NCBI GenBank assembly: GCA_028693555.1
Contig: JAQUVD010000004.1
Location: 1-64,000 of the forward strand
Length of the DNA: 64,000 bases
DNA from: Hespellia sp.
Lineage (GTDB): Bacteria > Bacillota > Clostridia > Lachnospirales > Lachnospiraceae
Direction of reading: 5' to 3'
This document shows, piece after piece, positions 9,465 through 19,008 of the stretch (position 1 is the stretch's first letter; each line of letters starts with the position of its first letter). The notes under the pieces are model-generated. The model saw only the letters and a list, made by a program, of their open reading frames with translations. It did not search any database and had not been told where the DNA came from. Both the position numbers and the translations under genes were made by a program.

Positions 9465-10994
9465 ATGGCAGTTAAAGTGGTGATGTTAGTAGTGTTTTTT
9501 GCACTGATGGTCGGTGTGGGCGCGTTCTCACATAAGCATACCAAAACGGTCGATGGATTTGTTCTGGGAGGAAGAAGCGTGGGACCGTGGCTGACGGCGT
9601 TTGCGTACGGTACGTCTTATTTTTCGGCAGTTGTCTTTGTCGGATACGCAGGACAGTTTGGCTGGAAGTACGGAGTTGCATCTACCTGGATCGGGATTGG
9701 AAATGCATTGCTAGGAAGTCTTCTGGCATGGGTGGTGCTTGGACGCAGAACCCGGGTGATGAGTCAGCATCTGAAGTCGAGAACCATGCCGGATTTTTTC
9801 GGAAACAGATATCAAAGCAAAGCATTAAAAATCGTTGCATCTCTGATTGTATTTATCTTCCTGATTCCATATACGGCATCGGTATATAATGGATTATCAA
9901 GGCTGTTTGAGATGGCATTTGATATTCCCTATACAGTATGTGTCGTTGTTATGGCGCTGTTTACCGCACTCTATGTTATTCTGGGAGGCTATATGGCAAC
10001 CGCAATCAATGATTTCGTACAGGGGATTATTATGCTGTTTGGCATTGTTGCAGTCATCGCAGCCGTGTTATCCGGCCAGGGAGGCTTCATGGAAGCCATT
10101 CAGAAGATGGCTCAGATCCCAAGTGATGTGGCTGTCACACAGGGACAGCCGGGAGCGTTTACTTCCTTTTTCGGACCGGACCCGCTGAATCTGTTAGGGG
10201 TGGTTATTCTGACATCTCTTGGAACATGGGGACTTCCACAGATGATCGGTAAATTCTATGCAATCAAAGATGAGAAAGCAATCAATACAGGAACGGTGAT
10301 CTCCACATTATTTGCTTTTGTTGTCGCGGGAGGTTCTTATTTCCTCGGAGGCTTTGGACGCCTGTTCGATAATACAGAATTGATTCATGCAGAAACGGGA
10401 GCAATTGTTTATGATGCGATTATTCCGCATATGCTATCGACACTCCCAGATATACTGATTGGAATTGTAGTGGTTCTGGTACTTTCGGCATCCATGTCCA
10501 CATTGTCTTCACTTGTCTTAACATCAAGCTCGACATTGACACTGGATCTGCTAAAAGATAATATTATGAAAAATATGAGCGAGAAAAAACAGGTAATAAC
10601 CATGCAGGTTTTGATTGTGTTCTTTATCGTAGTATCTGTCGTGATTGCGATTAATCCACCAACCTTCATTGCTCAGTTGATGGGAATCTCATGGGGCGCA
10701 TTAGCGGGAGCGTTTCTGGCACCATTCTTATATGGATTGTACTGGAAAGGCGTCACAAAAGCGGCCGTATGGGCAAGCTTTATCTGTGGTGTCGGCATCA
10801 CAGTTTCGAACATGTTCATTGGATATATTGCTTCACCGATTAATGCGGGTGCATTCGCAATGATTGCAGGTTTGGTGGTTGTTCCGGTTGTGAGCGTGGT
10901 TTCGCCGAAGATGAAAAAGGAAGCGGTGGTTGACATGTTTACCTGCTTCGACGAAAAAGTAACGATTGACAAGAAACATTCTTTAGAAGTATAA
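9465..10994 (+). CDS. Sodium:solute symporter (SSS family)
   Basis: Predicted 509-residue inner-membrane transporter with about 13 hydrophobic segments. SSS hallmarks: an N-terminal GGRSVGPWLTAFAYGTSYFSA segment corresponding to the sodium-site helix, and GLPQMIGKFYAIKDEKAI in the middle. The family moves proline, pantothenate, sugars or other organic solutes with sodium; the substrate cannot be fixed from sequence alone. It is monocistronic, with its own promoter, a leader palindrome and a terminator at 11013. Confidence 0.85.
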   Translation: MAVKVVMLVVFFALMVGVGAFSHKHTKTVDGFVLGGRSVGPWLTAFAYGTSYFSAVVFVGYAGQFGWKYGVASTWIGIGNALLGSLLAWVVLGRRTRVMSQHLKSRTMPDFFGNRYQSKALKIVASLIVFIFLIPYTASVYNGLSRLFEMAFDIPYTVCVVVMALFTALYVILGGYMATAINDFVQGIIMLFGIVAVIAAVLSGQGGFMEAIQKMAQIPSDVAVTQGQPGAFTSFFGPDPLNLLGVVILTSLGTWGLPQMIGKFYAIKDEKAINTGTVISTLFAFVVAGGSYFLGGFGRLFDNTELIHAETGAIVYDAIIPHMLSTLPDILIGIVVVLVLSASMSTLSSLVLTSSSTLTLDLLKDNIMKNMSEKKQVITMQVLIVFFIVVSVVIAINPPTFIAQLMGISWGALAGAFLAPFLYGLYWKGVTKAAVWASFICGVGITVSNMFIGYIASPINAGAFAMIAGLVVVPVVSVVSPKMKKEAVVDMFTCFDEKVTIDKKHSLEV

Positions 10995-11012
10995 TTCAGA
11001 TACTGAATCATT

Positions 11013-11037
11013 CGAAGGGCGATTCGCCCTTCGTTTT
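11013..11037 (+). terminator. Terminator after the symporter
   Basis: CGAAGGGCG (11013-11021) pairs perfectly with CGCCCTTCG (11025-11033) across ATT, followed by TTTT. Confidence 0.8.
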
Positions 11038-11182
11038 CAGTTCTATCCTCTATGCCGGTTCGGCAGTATTTCCAACTGATAATTTGAAAAGAAATGAGTT
11101 GATGCGTATGAATGTTTGATTTTAACGGAAAAGTCCGTTTTAAAGTACAGATAAAATTGCATAATAAATGTAGAAAAAGTTG

Positions 11183-11211
11183 TTGACATTTTACAACTTC
11201 TATAATACTAT
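11183..11211 (+). promoter_or_regulatory. recA promoter
   Basis: TTGACA (11183-11188) with TACTAT (11206-11211) at 17-base spacing. Alternative TATAAT hexamers lie at 11201 and 11209. The LexA box follows directly downstream. Confidence 0.6.
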
Positions 11212-11223
11212 AATAACAAGAGA

Positions 11224-11237
11224 CGAACAACTGTTCG
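11224..11237 (+). promoter_or_regulatory. LexA (SOS) operator of recA
   Basis: CGAACAACTGTTCG is a perfect palindrome matching the Firmicutes LexA/DinR box CGAAC-N4-GTTCG. It lies between the promoter and the recA start, so LexA would block early elongation. Confidence 0.88.
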
Positions 11238-11260
11238 GGCGTGAAAAGGAGAATATGATT

Positions 11261-12385
11261 ATGGCAGTAACAAGCAATGAGAATAAACAGAAAGCCCTAG
11301 AGGCTGCTATTTCGAAATTAGAGAAGGATTTTGGCAAGGGAGCAGTGATGAAGCTTGGAGATTCCCATATTAATGATGGAATTGAGACAGTGCCGACGGG
11401 ATCACTCAGTCTGGATCTGGCACTTGGTCTTGGCGGAGTTCCGAAGGGCAGAGTCATTGAGATTTACGGACCTGAGTCGAGTGGTAAGACAACGGTAGCC
11501 TTACATATGGTTGCCGAGGTACAGAAGGCTGGCGGTATCGCAGGATTTGTGGACGCGGAGCATGCTTTGGACCCTGTCTATGCGAAGAATATTGGTGTTG
11601 ATACAGATGAACTTTACATTTCCCAGCCGGACAGCGGAGATCAGGCACTTGAGATTACAGAGACCATGGTGCGTTCCGGGGCAATTGACATTATTGTAGT
11701 CGACTCTGTTGCGGCACTTGTTCCGAGACAGGAGATCGAAGGAGATATGGGTGACAGTCATGTGGGACTGCAGGCAAGACTGATGTCGCAGGCGCTCCGT
11801 AAATTAACGCCTGTTATCAGCAAATCGAACTGTATTGTCATCTTCATCAATCAGTTACGTGAAAAGGTCGGAGTGATGTTCGGAAGTCCGGAGACAACGA
11901 CGGGAGGTCGTGCGCTGAAGTTCTATGCTTCAATTCGTATGGATGTGCGTAGAATTGAAACCTTAAAACAGGGCGGAGAGATGATTGGTAACAGAACACG
12001 TGTGAAGATTGTGAAGAATAAGGTTGCACCACCGTTTAAGGAAGCTGAATTCGATATCATGTATGGAAAAGGTATTTCGAAAGAGGGAGATATTCTGGAT
12101 CTTGCGTCAGGTCTTGATATCATTAATAAGAGTGGCGCGTGGTATGCGTACAATGGAGAGAAGATTGGACAGGGCAGAGAGAATGCCAAGACTTATCTTG
12201 CGGAGCATCCGGATTTCATGAAAGAGATGGACATTAAGATCCGTGAACATTATTTCCCGGAAGATGAGGAAGAGGCAGAGAAAAAAGCAGACAGCAAGGC
12301 AGAAGGAGTTACGGCAGCCAAAACAGCTGCACAGCCGGCAAAAGCTGCGAGAGGCCGCGCAAAAAAGACGAGTGAGGAAGAATAG
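11261..12385 (+). CDS. recA: Recombinase RecA
   Basis: Predicted 374-residue strand-exchange ATPase of homologous recombination and co-protease for LexA. Walker A is GPESSGKTT, Walker B is [10 protein letters not shown], and the DNA-binding loop regions include [22 protein letters not shown]. The C-terminal tail is Lys/Ala/Glu-rich, as in other clostridia. I prefer ATG 11261, nine bases after AAGGAGA, over ATG 11255, which would have only three bases of spacing. Expression should be SOS-controlled through the box at 11224. recX follows immediately. Confidence 0.97.
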   Translation: MAVTSNENKQKALEAAISKLEKDFGKGAVMKLGDSHINDGIETVPTGSLSLDLALGLGGVPKGRVIEIYGPESSGKTTVALHMVAEVQKAGGIAGFVDAEHALDPVYAKNIGVDTDELYISQPDSGDQALEITETMVRSGAIDIIVVDSVAALVPRQEIEGDMGDSHVGLQARLMSQALRKLTPVISKSNCIVIFINQLREKVGVMFGSPETTTGGRALKFYASIRMDVRRIETLKQGGEMIGNRTRVKIVKNKVAPPFKEAEFDIMYGKGISKEGDILDLASGLDIINKSGAWYAYNGEKIGQGRENAKTYLAEHPDFMKEMDIKIREHYFPEDEEEAEKKADSKAEGVTAAKTAAQPAKAARGRAKKTSEEE

Positions 12386-12387
12386 TG

Positions 12388-13002
12388 ATGGTTGTCACTA
12401 AGATTGAACCGGTTCAGAAGACCAGGTTTAAGGTTTATATAGAGGAACAGTTCGCTTTTGCATTATACAAAGGCGAACTGTCTCGCTATAGAATCAAAGA
12501 AGGCTGTGAGATAGAAGAATCTGTATTTCAGAAGATCAAAACGGAGATCGTTGTAAAAAGAGCAAAGCTTCGTGCGATGCATTTACTGAATGATATGGAT
12601 TACACAGAATCGGGACTCCGGCAGAAATTGAAACAGGGACTTTGCACGGATGATGTGATTGATATCGCAATGGATTATGTGAAAAGCTTTGGATATATTG
12701 ATGATTACCGCTATGCGGTTCATTTTATTGACCGGAAGAAGGAATCCAAAAGCAGAAAAGAAATCTATGCGTCACTTGTTCGAAAGGGAGTTCCTGCGCA
12801 GCAGATTGAACAGGCTATGGAAGAAAGCTATGATTCGAACGGAGAAAAAGAAGCAATTCGTGCGCTGATTGCAAAAAAAAGGTTTGATTTTCATACAGCT
12901 GACCCGGCTCAGATACAAAAAATGTACGCATATTTGGCACGGAAAGGCTTTCGATATGACGATATTCGTCAAGTAGTACAGTATTATGATGAGAATACTT
13001 GA
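12388..13002 (+). CDS. recX: Regulatory protein RecX
   Basis: Predicted 204-residue modulator that binds RecA filaments and restrains them. Three tandem three-helix RecX repeats are visible, including AMHLLNDMDYTESGLRQKL and SFGYIDDYRYAVHFI. It begins two bases after the recA stop, so translation is probably coupled and SOS-induced with recA. A GTG at 12385 overlapping the recA stop is an alternative start. The rny promoter overlaps its last codons. Confidence 0.9.
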   Translation: MVVTKIEPVQKTRFKVYIEEQFAFALYKGELSRYRIKEGCEIEESVFQKIKTEIVVKRAKLRAMHLLNDMDYTESGLRQKLKQGLCTDDVIDIAMDYVKSFGYIDDYRYAVHFIDRKKESKSRKEIYASLVRKGVPAQQIEQAMEESYDSNGEKEAIRALIAKKRFDFHTADPAQIQKMYAYLARKGFRYDDIRQVVQYYDENT

Positions 13003-13027
13003 CATAGTTGTTAAAACAGTATAAAAT
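12999..13027 (+). promoter_or_regulatory. rny promoter
   Basis: TTGACA (12999-13004), 17-base spacer, TAAAAT (13022-13027). The -35 lies across the end of recX. Confidence 0.6.
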
Positions 13028-13040
13028 TTAAGTGTTGTAT

Positions 13041-13093
13041 TTGGGTGGTGACCCAAAATATGTACAATGAAAATTTAATAAGGAGGTGCTCCT
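13041..13093 (+). promoter_or_regulatory. rny leader hairpins, one covering the ribosome site
   Basis: TTGGGT (13041-13046) pairs with ACCCAA (13051-13056). A second small stem pairs AGGAG (13081-13085) with CTCCT (13089-13093), immediately before the GTG start, so the Shine-Dalgarno itself can be base-paired. Confidence 0.45.
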
Positions 13094-14644
13094 GTGCCAA
13101 TAATAAGTATCATTATTGCCATAGCCCTCGCGTTGATAGTCGGAATTGTGACTCGTTTTCTCACGATTTCCAGTCTGAAGAATGATGCAGAGTCTAAGAT
13201 TGGTAATGCAGATGTGAAAGCAAGAGAAATCATTGACGACGCAGTGAAAACTGCAGAGACGGCCAAGAAGGAAGGACTTTTAGCAGTTCAGGAAGAGTCC
13301 ATCAAAGCGAAGAACGAACTCGAGAAAGAAACAAAAGAACGTCGTTCTGAATTGAATCGCTATGAGAAGAGAGTGTTATCGAAAGAAGAGACTTTGGATA
13401 AACGATCTGAGGCAATCGAGCAACGTGAAAGTAAATTCACTGCAAAAGAAGAACAATTAAAGCAGCGAGAAGCGAAGGCAGAGGAATTAAGCAAACAAAG
13501 AGTACAGGAACTAGAAAGAATCTCAGGACTTACCTCCGAGCAAGCAAAAGAATATCTGTTAAAAACTGTTGAAGAAGATGTAAAACATGACACTGCTAAG
13601 ATGATCAAGGAATTGGAGACGCAGGCAAAAGAGACGGCAGACAAGAAAGCGAAGGAATACATCGTGAATGCCATTCAGAGATGCGCTGCAGATCATGTTG
13701 CAGAGACAACTATTTCAGTTGTACAATTACCGAGTGATGAAATGAAAGGCAGAATCATAGGTCGAGAAGGACGTAATATCCGGACACTTGAAACTATGAC
13801 AGGTGTGGAACTGATTATTGATGACACACCGGAAGCTGTTGTTTTATCAGGATTTGATCCAATTCGAAGAGAGGTTGCAAGAATAGCTCTTGAACGATTA
13901 ATCGTAGATGGACGTATTCATCCGGCCAGAATTGAGGAGATGGTAGAAAAAGCGCAGAAAGATGTAGAGACTATGATCCGTGAAGAGGGAGAATCGGCAG
14001 CATTAGAAGTTGGTGTTCCTGGAATCCATCCGGAGCTTACACGTCTTTTGGGACGCATGAAGTTTAGAACAAGCTATGGTCAGAATGCGTTGAAGCATTC
14101 CATTGAAGTTGCTCAGTTATCCGGTTTACTGGCCGGTGAGATGGGTGCAGATGTCAGACTCGCTAAGAGAGCCGGACTGCTTCATGATATTGGTAAATCC
14201 ATTGATCATGACGTGGAAGGATCACACATTCAGATTGGTGCAGATCTTTGTAGAAAGTACAAAGAGTCAGCAACTGTTATCAATACAGTTGAATCACATC
14301 ATGGAGATGTAGAAGCAGAGACATTGATTGCATGTATCGTTCAGGCGGCGGATACTATTTCGGCGGCTCGACCGGGTGCAAGACGTGAAACATTAGAAAC
14401 ATACACAAACAGATTAAAACAGTTAGAAGATATCACCAACCAGTTTAAGGGAGTTGATAAATCTTTTGCAATTCAAGCAGGTAGAGAGATTCGTGTTATG
14501 GTAGTTCCAGAACAAGTATCTGATGCAGATATGGTAGTTATGGCCAGAGAGATTTCTAAGAAGATAGAATTTGAACTAGAATATCCTGGACAGATTAAAG
14601 TAAATGTGATTCGTGAATCACGCGTTTCAGATTACGCCAAGTAA
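13094..14644 (+). CDS. rny: Ribonuclease Y
   Basis: Predicted 516-residue membrane-anchored endoribonuclease that starts mRNA decay in many Firmicutes. In order: one N-terminal transmembrane helix (about residues 2-24), a long charged coiled coil to about 200, a KH RNA-binding domain with [15 protein letters not shown], and an HD phosphohydrolase domain whose metal site is in [12 protein letters not shown]. It starts at GTG 13094 behind AAGGAGG, inside a small hairpin. It has its own promoter and a strong terminator. Confidence 0.96.
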   Translation: MPIISIIIAIALALIVGIVTRFLTISSLKNDAESKIGNADVKAREIIDDAVKTAETAKKEGLLAVQEESIKAKNELEKETKERRSELNRYEKRVLSKEETLDKRSEAIEQRESKFTAKEEQLKQREAKAEELSKQRVQELERISGLTSEQAKEYLLKTVEEDVKHDTAKMIKELETQAKETADKKAKEYIVNAIQRCAADHVAETTISVVQLPSDEMKGRIIGREGRNIRTLETMTGVELIIDDTPEAVVLSGFDPIRREVARIALERLIVDGRIHPARIEEMVEKAQKDVETMIREEGESAALEVGVPGIHPELTRLLGRMKFRTSYGQNALKHSIEVAQLSGLLAGEMGADVRLAKRAGLLHDIGKSIDHDVEGSHIQIGADLCRKYKESATVINTVESHHGDVEAETLIACIVQAADTISAARPGARRETLETYTNRLKQLEDITNQFKGVDKSFAIQAGREIRVMVVPEQVSDADMVVMAREISKKIEFELEYPGQIKVNVIRESRVSDYAK

Positions 14645-14670
14645 GATCAGAGAAATGAACGTATTTATTA

Positions 14671-14698
14671 GCCCTTGTCGAAAGACAAGGGCTTTTTT
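14671..14698 (+). terminator. Terminator after rny
   Basis: GCCCTTGTC (14671-14679) and GACAAGGGC (14684-14692) enclose a GAAA tetraloop, followed by six T. Confidence 0.9.
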
Positions 14699-14721
14699 CA
14701 AAATGTAAGGAGAAAAATAGT

Positions 14722-15267
14722 ATGGCAGAAAAAGTAATCAGACTCAAGAGAGAGCTGGCACATGAAGGTGCAGTGCTGGATATTTACAAGGATACGGTCA
14801 AGGTGCCGGGTGGAAAGATAGAAGAGTGGGATTTTATTCACCATGACGGAGCGGCAGCTGTTGTGCCTGTCACAGCAGAGGGAAAGATTCTGATGGTAAA
14901 GCAGTATCGAAATGCGCTGGACCGAGAGACCTTAGAACTGCCGGCAGGAAAGCTGGATGATCCGAAAGAGCCCGGGTTAGAATGCGCTGCAAGAGAATTA
15001 GAAGAAGAGACTGGATTTCGTTCGGATGATTTAGAGTGGCTTGTTACAATTAGAACTACGGTTGCATTTTGTGATGAACATATCGAGGTGTACGTTGCGA
15101 AAAATCTAATTCCAACAAAACAAAATCTGGATGAGGGCGAATCCATTGATGTAAGTGCCCATTCGATTGAAGAATTGAAGGAGATGATTTTTGCAGGTAA
15201 GATCGAAGATGCAAAGACCATGGCTTCGATTCTTGCTTATGACGCAAAATACTGCCGCCATGAATAA
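14722..15267 (+). CDS. Nudix hydrolase, ADP-ribose pyrophosphatase type
   Basis: Predicted 181-residue hydrolase that probably cleaves ADP-ribose to AMP and ribose 5-phosphate. The Nudix helix is present as REL-E-EE-TGF inside ARELEEETGF, preceded by LPAGKLD, which is typical of the ADP-ribose subfamily. A GGAG site precedes ATG 14722. Specificity is inferred from that subfamily resemblance and is not proven. Confidence 0.87.
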   Translation: MAEKVIRLKRELAHEGAVLDIYKDTVKVPGGKIEEWDFIHHDGAAAVVPVTAEGKILMVKQYRNALDRETLELPAGKLDDPKEPGLECAARELEEETGFRSDDLEWLVTIRTTVAFCDEHIEVYVAKNLIPTKQNLDEGESIDVSAHSIEELKEMIFAGKIEDAKTMASILAYDAKYCRHE

Positions 15268-15318
15268 TCCGCTGTCCCCTTCATATAATGAACTATCATA
15301 AAAAAATGGAGCGGATCA

Positions 15319-15861
15319 ATGAAATTTCCTGAAACAAAGAAAGTTCTTATCGGAAGCATTTTGGCAGGATTCCTTTTGGGGATTCTATTTGCCGATTTTA
15401 TAGCGGACTCGTATGTGGTTCAGACAGATTTATTTAGCGAATATTACTTGAAAGAATTTTTAGGAGAAACTACCTACACGATAGAATATGGAATCTATTT
15501 AACAGTTATGAGAATCGTTCCGATTATCATGCTGATTGCCATACAACACACACGGATTGCAAAAGGTGTTGTATGGCTTTTTCTACTTTGGACGGGCTTT
15601 TCCTGCGGACTGCTCATGTCCGTGGAACTCATGAACCTTGGGTCTGCGGGGGTGCTGTTTTATCTGGCAGGTATTTTCCCGCAAATTATTTTCCTGATTC
15701 CGGCATATGGTATTGTGATCGTGCAAATCACAGAACACCATGGCCAATCCTGGAATCGGGGGAAAATATATGCATTTCTGTTGTTTCTTGTGCTTGCGCT
15801 ATTTGCGGAATTTTTTATAAATCCGATATTAATCAAAGCAATGATTCATTTGTTATATTAG
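15319..15861 (+). CDS. Polytopic membrane protein, SpoIIM-like (tentative)
   Basis: 180 residues with about five hydrophobic segments and a short N-terminal cytoplasmic stretch. The segment GIFPQIIFLIPAYGIVI resembles the conserved proline/glycine region of stage II sporulation protein M relatives, but overall I do not recognise it firmly. A GGAG-like site precedes ATG 15319. Its last 29 bases overlap the 3' end of the opposing SpoVB-like gene, so the two transcripts are complementary at their ends. Confidence 0.65.
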   Translation: MKFPETKKVLIGSILAGFLLGILFADFIADSYVVQTDLFSEYYLKEFLGETTYTIEYGIYLTVMRIVPIIMLIAIQHTRIAKGVVWLFLLWTGFSCGLLMSVELMNLGSAGVLFYLAGIFPQIIFLIPAYGIVIVQITEHHGQSWNRGKIYAFLLFLVLALFAEFFINPILIKAMIHLLY

Positions 15862-17161
15862 ATTTGACAAGATACTTTCTCAGACAGAGATAATAGAGCA
15901 GCGAGATGATCATCTGACTCAGGAGCAGGCCCCACAGATATCCTTTCAAATCAAAGACCGGTATCAGACAAAAGATACTTAGAATTCGGATGGATATGCC
16001 CAGAATATTAACAAGAAACGTTGTCGAGGTTTTCCCCAGTCCGTTTAGGATGCTTGACAGCGTGGTGTTGAGGTAAAAAAAGGGACAGATCCATGCGAGC
16101 GTGATGATAAAATAGCCGGCAAGTGTGCTGTGAAAAAGGTGGCTGCCAACTGCCGTTCCGAACAGCAGAAAGAAAACGCATGCCATCATTCCGAGTGTAA
16201 AGCACAGAAAAGAGGAACGTTTGATGACGGCTGAAAGATGCTTCGTATCGGAAGCTGATTGAATTCCTGCAACGGTTGGTGTTAAGAGGAGCGAAAATGA
16301 ATTGGTGATGGCGGAAGGGAAAAGTATGCAGGGAAGTGCCATTCCGGTCAGAACTCCGTAAATACTCAGCGATTGTGCGGCAGTATAATGGCAGCGTTGG
16401 AGCTGCGATGGGATGGAGACTGCTTCGATGCTCTGAAAAACAGTTAAAACAATTCGATTTGATGTAAGGGGAACTGACAGAGATGCCAGTTCTTTTAAAT
16501 TTGTGAAAAAGCCGGTCAGATGATGTGTGTGTGATACTTTTTTTAAGGAAAGAACTGTACACAGGGAGGAGGCAGCCTCGCCGATTACGATTCCGGCAAC
16601 AGCAAATGTAATACGAAGCGGAATATTCTTCTTTTGCGCTGCCACGCACAAAAAGACAACGCACAAAATTCGAAATATCTGTTCCAGGAGCTGTGATACG
16701 GCAGGAATTGCAGCTTGCTTTAATCCGAAATAGTAGCCGGAAATACAGCTATGTACTGTTGCAAAGGGGAGTGCATACGTCATAATGATTAATAAATCTA
16801 CACAGCGGATATCCCCGATAAAATGTTCAGAAATCAATACGGCATTCTGCTGGACGATTAGAAGTGTAAAGAAAGAGAGCAGCACAGAAAAGAAAAGTGC
16901 TGTTTTCAATGAATTCATTGCCCCTTCCCTGTCATTCTTTTGGAGCTTATATGCAATGATGCGGGAGAGCGCAGTTTGGATGCCGGAAACTGAAAAAGCA
17001 AGGCAAAGAGAAAAGATAGGAAAAATAAGCTGATAGAGTCCTACATTTTCTTCTCCGAAAGTACGGCTGAGATAGATTCGGTAAAAAAAGCCCATGATAC
17101 GTGTGAGAAAGCTAATAGCAGTGAGCAGAAAAGCACCTTTGACAAGAGCGTTATGTTTCAT
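15833..17161 (-). CDS. SpoVB-like lipid/polysaccharide flippase (MOP superfamily)
   Basis: 442-residue integral membrane protein with about 12-14 hydrophobic segments. The N-terminus (LVKGAFLLTAISFLTRIMGF-FYRIYLSRTFG) is typical of stage V sporulation protein B and related flippases of the MATE/PST fold. SpoVB relatives move lipid-linked precursors during spore-cortex or envelope polymer synthesis; this copy's cargo is not known. It is transcribed away from the divergent Rrf2/Fe-S operon and overlaps the gene at 15319 tail-to-tail. Confidence 0.82.
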   Translation of the reverse strand: MKHNALVKGAFLLTAISFLTRIMGFFYRIYLSRTFGEENVGLYQLIFPIFSLCLAFSVSGIQTALSRIIAYKLQKNDREGAMNSLKTALFFSVLLSFFTLLIVQQNAVLISEHFIGDIRCVDLLIIMTYALPFATVHSCISGYYFGLKQAAIPAVSQLLEQIFRILCVVFLCVAAQKKNIPLRITFAVAGIVIGEAASSLCTVLSLKKVSHTHHLTGFFTNLKELASLSVPLTSNRIVLTVFQSIEAVSIPSQLQRCHYTAAQSLSIYGVLTGMALPCILFPSAITNSFSLLLTPTVAGIQSASDTKHLSAVIKRSSFLCFTLGMMACVFFLLFGTAVGSHLFHSTLAGYFIITLAWICPFFYLNTTLSSILNGLGKTSTTFLVNILGISIRILSIFCLIPVFDLKGYLWGLLLSQMIISLLYYLCLRKYLVKSNITNESLL

Positions 17162-17208
17162 GTTTTGAACCTGATAAATGATTTATAAAAGATATTCAGA
17201 ATACTGTC

Positions 17209-17237
17209 TTGACAGAACAAAAGAGCGGTGTTATTCT
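17209..17237 (+). promoter_or_regulatory. Promoter of the Fe-S/thiolation operon
   Basis: TTGACA (17209-17214), 17-base spacer, TATTCT (17232-17237). Confidence 0.6.
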
Positions 17238-17252
17238 ATCAATGTAATAAAT

Positions 17253-17284
17253 CCTAGTAAAGTTGTAGGGAATGAAATACTAGG
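17253..17284 (+). promoter_or_regulatory. Candidate Rrf2/IscR-type operator
   Basis: CCTAGTAAAGTTGTAGG (17253-17269) is an imperfect palindrome (CCTA...TAGG), followed by TACTAGGG (17278-17284), which mirrors the first half. It lies just downstream of the promoter of an Rrf2 gene, fitting autoregulation. Confidence 0.5.
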
Positions 17285-17317
17285 GATTAAAACACGAGGG
17301 ATGAAAGAAGGTGAAAA

Positions 17318-17777
17318 TTTGAAATTATCTACAAAAGGACGGTATGGACTTCGGGCGTTAATAGATCTTGCACAATACAGTGAAAACGAACCTGTCTCGA
17401 TCACGAGTATCGCATCAAGACAGGGGATATCGGAACGGTATCTGGAACAACTGATGTCTATGCTCAAAAAGGCAGGACTGATTCAGAGTATCCGAGGTGC
17501 GGGCGGAGGATATGTACTCGACAAAGATGCGAAAGATATTTCTGTCGGAGATGTGCTCAGGGCATTAGAGGGCAGTCTTGAGCCTGTGGAGTGTTCAGGT
17601 CTTCACCCGGAAGAAGGATGCAGTTCATCCGGTGAATGTGTCACAAAATATGTATGGAAAAAGATTAATGACAGTATTAATAAAACGGTCGATGAGATCA
17701 AGCTGGATCAACTGGTTGCAGAAAGCAAAGAGATGCAGACAGGAAGTACCGGTGGACAGATAAAATGTAATCAATAA
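17318..17777 (+). CDS. Rrf2-family transcription regulator (IscR-like)
   Basis: About 152 residues. It begins MKLSTKGRYGLRALIDLA, the usual Rrf2 N-terminus, with a winged helix (SITSIASRQGISERYLEQLM) and wing GAGGGYVL. Three cysteines (C-x8-C-x5-C in the 100-115 region) are placed like the Fe-S ligands of IscR, so it probably senses Fe-S status. I chose TTG 17318 because AAGGTG lies 5 bases upstream and the family begins here; an in-frame ATG at 17300 lacks a site. It heads an operon with the desulfurase, scaffold and mnmA. Confidence 0.88.
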
Positions 17778-17790
17778 ACAGGAGGACATC

Positions 17791-18972
17791 ATGAACAAAC
17801 TTATTTATTTAGATAATGCAGCAACAACAAAAACGGCGCAGGAAGTTGTAGATGCAATGCTTCCGTATTATACAGAGCAATTTGGTAATCCGTCCAGCAT
17901 CTATGGAATCGGGGCGGCAAATAAAGACGTGATCACAAAAAATCGTGACATCATTGCCGGGTCACTCGGCGCAAAGACAAATGAAATTTATTTCACGGCA
18001 GGCGGATCAGAGGCTGACAACTGGGCACTAAAAGCAACCGCAGAAGCTTACGAGAAAAAAGGCAATCACATTATTACAAGTAAAATCGAGCACCACGCAA
18101 TTCTTCATTCCTGTCAATATCTGGAAAGTAAGGGATTTGAGGTAACTTACTTAGATGTAGATGAAAATGGAGTGGTTGACATAGAGGAACTGAAGGCTTC
18201 TATTCGTCCAACGACAATTTTGATCTCAATCATGTTTGCGAATAATGAGATTGGAACCATCCAGCCAATCAAAGAAATTGGGGCGATCGCTCATGAGCAT
18301 GAAATCTTATTCCATACGGATGCGGTTCAGGCCTTTGCACAGGTTCCAATTAATGTGGATGAATATCATATCGACATGCTCAGCTCAAGTGCTCACAAAC
18401 TAAACGGTCCGAAGGGAATCGGATTTCTTTATATCCGCACCGGAGTAAAGATTCGTTCCTTTGTCCATGGCGGCGCACAGGAAAGAAAACGCCGCGCCGG
18501 AACAGAGAATGTTCCCGGAATCGTCGGATATGGGACAGCAGTGGCAAGAGCGATGAGAACTATGGAGAAGCGCACTGCGAAAGAAGTCGAACTGCGTGAT
18601 TATCTGATTGAACGCATTGAAAATGAGATTCCATACTGCAGACTGAATGGACATAGAACGCTGCGACTGCCAAATAATGTGAATTTCAGCTTTCAATTTG
18701 TAGAGGGCGAGTCTATGCTGATTAATTTAGACTTGAAGGGTATCTGTGCTTCCAGTGGCTCTGCCTGTACATCCGGGTCATTAGATCCTTCTCATGTGCT
18801 CCTTGCAATCGGGCTGCCTCATGAAATTGCACACGGATCACTTCGTTTGACATTGAGTGAAGAAATTACAAAAGAAGATCTTGATTATGTAGTGGATCAA
18901 TTGAAAGAGATTGTGGCATTAATCAGAAGTATGTCGCCACTTTATGAGGATTTTTTGAAAAAGAACAAATAA
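17791..18972 (+). CDS. nifS: Cysteine desulfurase (NifS/IscS type)
   Basis: Predicted 393-residue PLP enzyme that takes sulfur from cysteine as persulfide for Fe-S clusters and tRNA thiolation. It opens LIYLDNAATTK. The PLP lysine is in SSAHKLNGPKGIGF, and the active-site cysteine loop is SGSACTSGSLDPSHVL, the longer group I form. AGGAGG precedes ATG 17791. The neighbours are a NifU-like scaffold and mnmA, so it likely serves both cluster assembly and 2-thiouridine formation. Confidence 0.95.
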   Translation: MNKLIYLDNAATTKTAQEVVDAMLPYYTEQFGNPSSIYGIGAANKDVITKNRDIIAGSLGAKTNEIYFTAGGSEADNWALKATAEAYEKKGNHIITSKIEHHAILHSCQYLESKGFEVTYLDVDENGVVDIEELKASIRPTTILISIMFANNEIGTIQPIKEIGAIAHEHEILFHTDAVQAFAQVPINVDEYHIDMLSSSAHKLNGPKGIGFLYIRTGVKIRSFVHGGAQERKRRAGTENVPGIVGYGTAVARAMRTMEKRTAKEVELRDYLIERIENEIPYCRLNGHRTLRLPNNVNFSFQFVEGESMLINLDLKGICASSGSACTSGSLDPSHVLLAIGLPHEIAHGSLRLTLSEEITKEDLDYVVDQLKEIVALIRSMSPLYEDFLKKNK

Positions 18973-19008
18973 TGAATCGATATAGAAAGAGCATAAAGGA
19001 GAAAAGTT

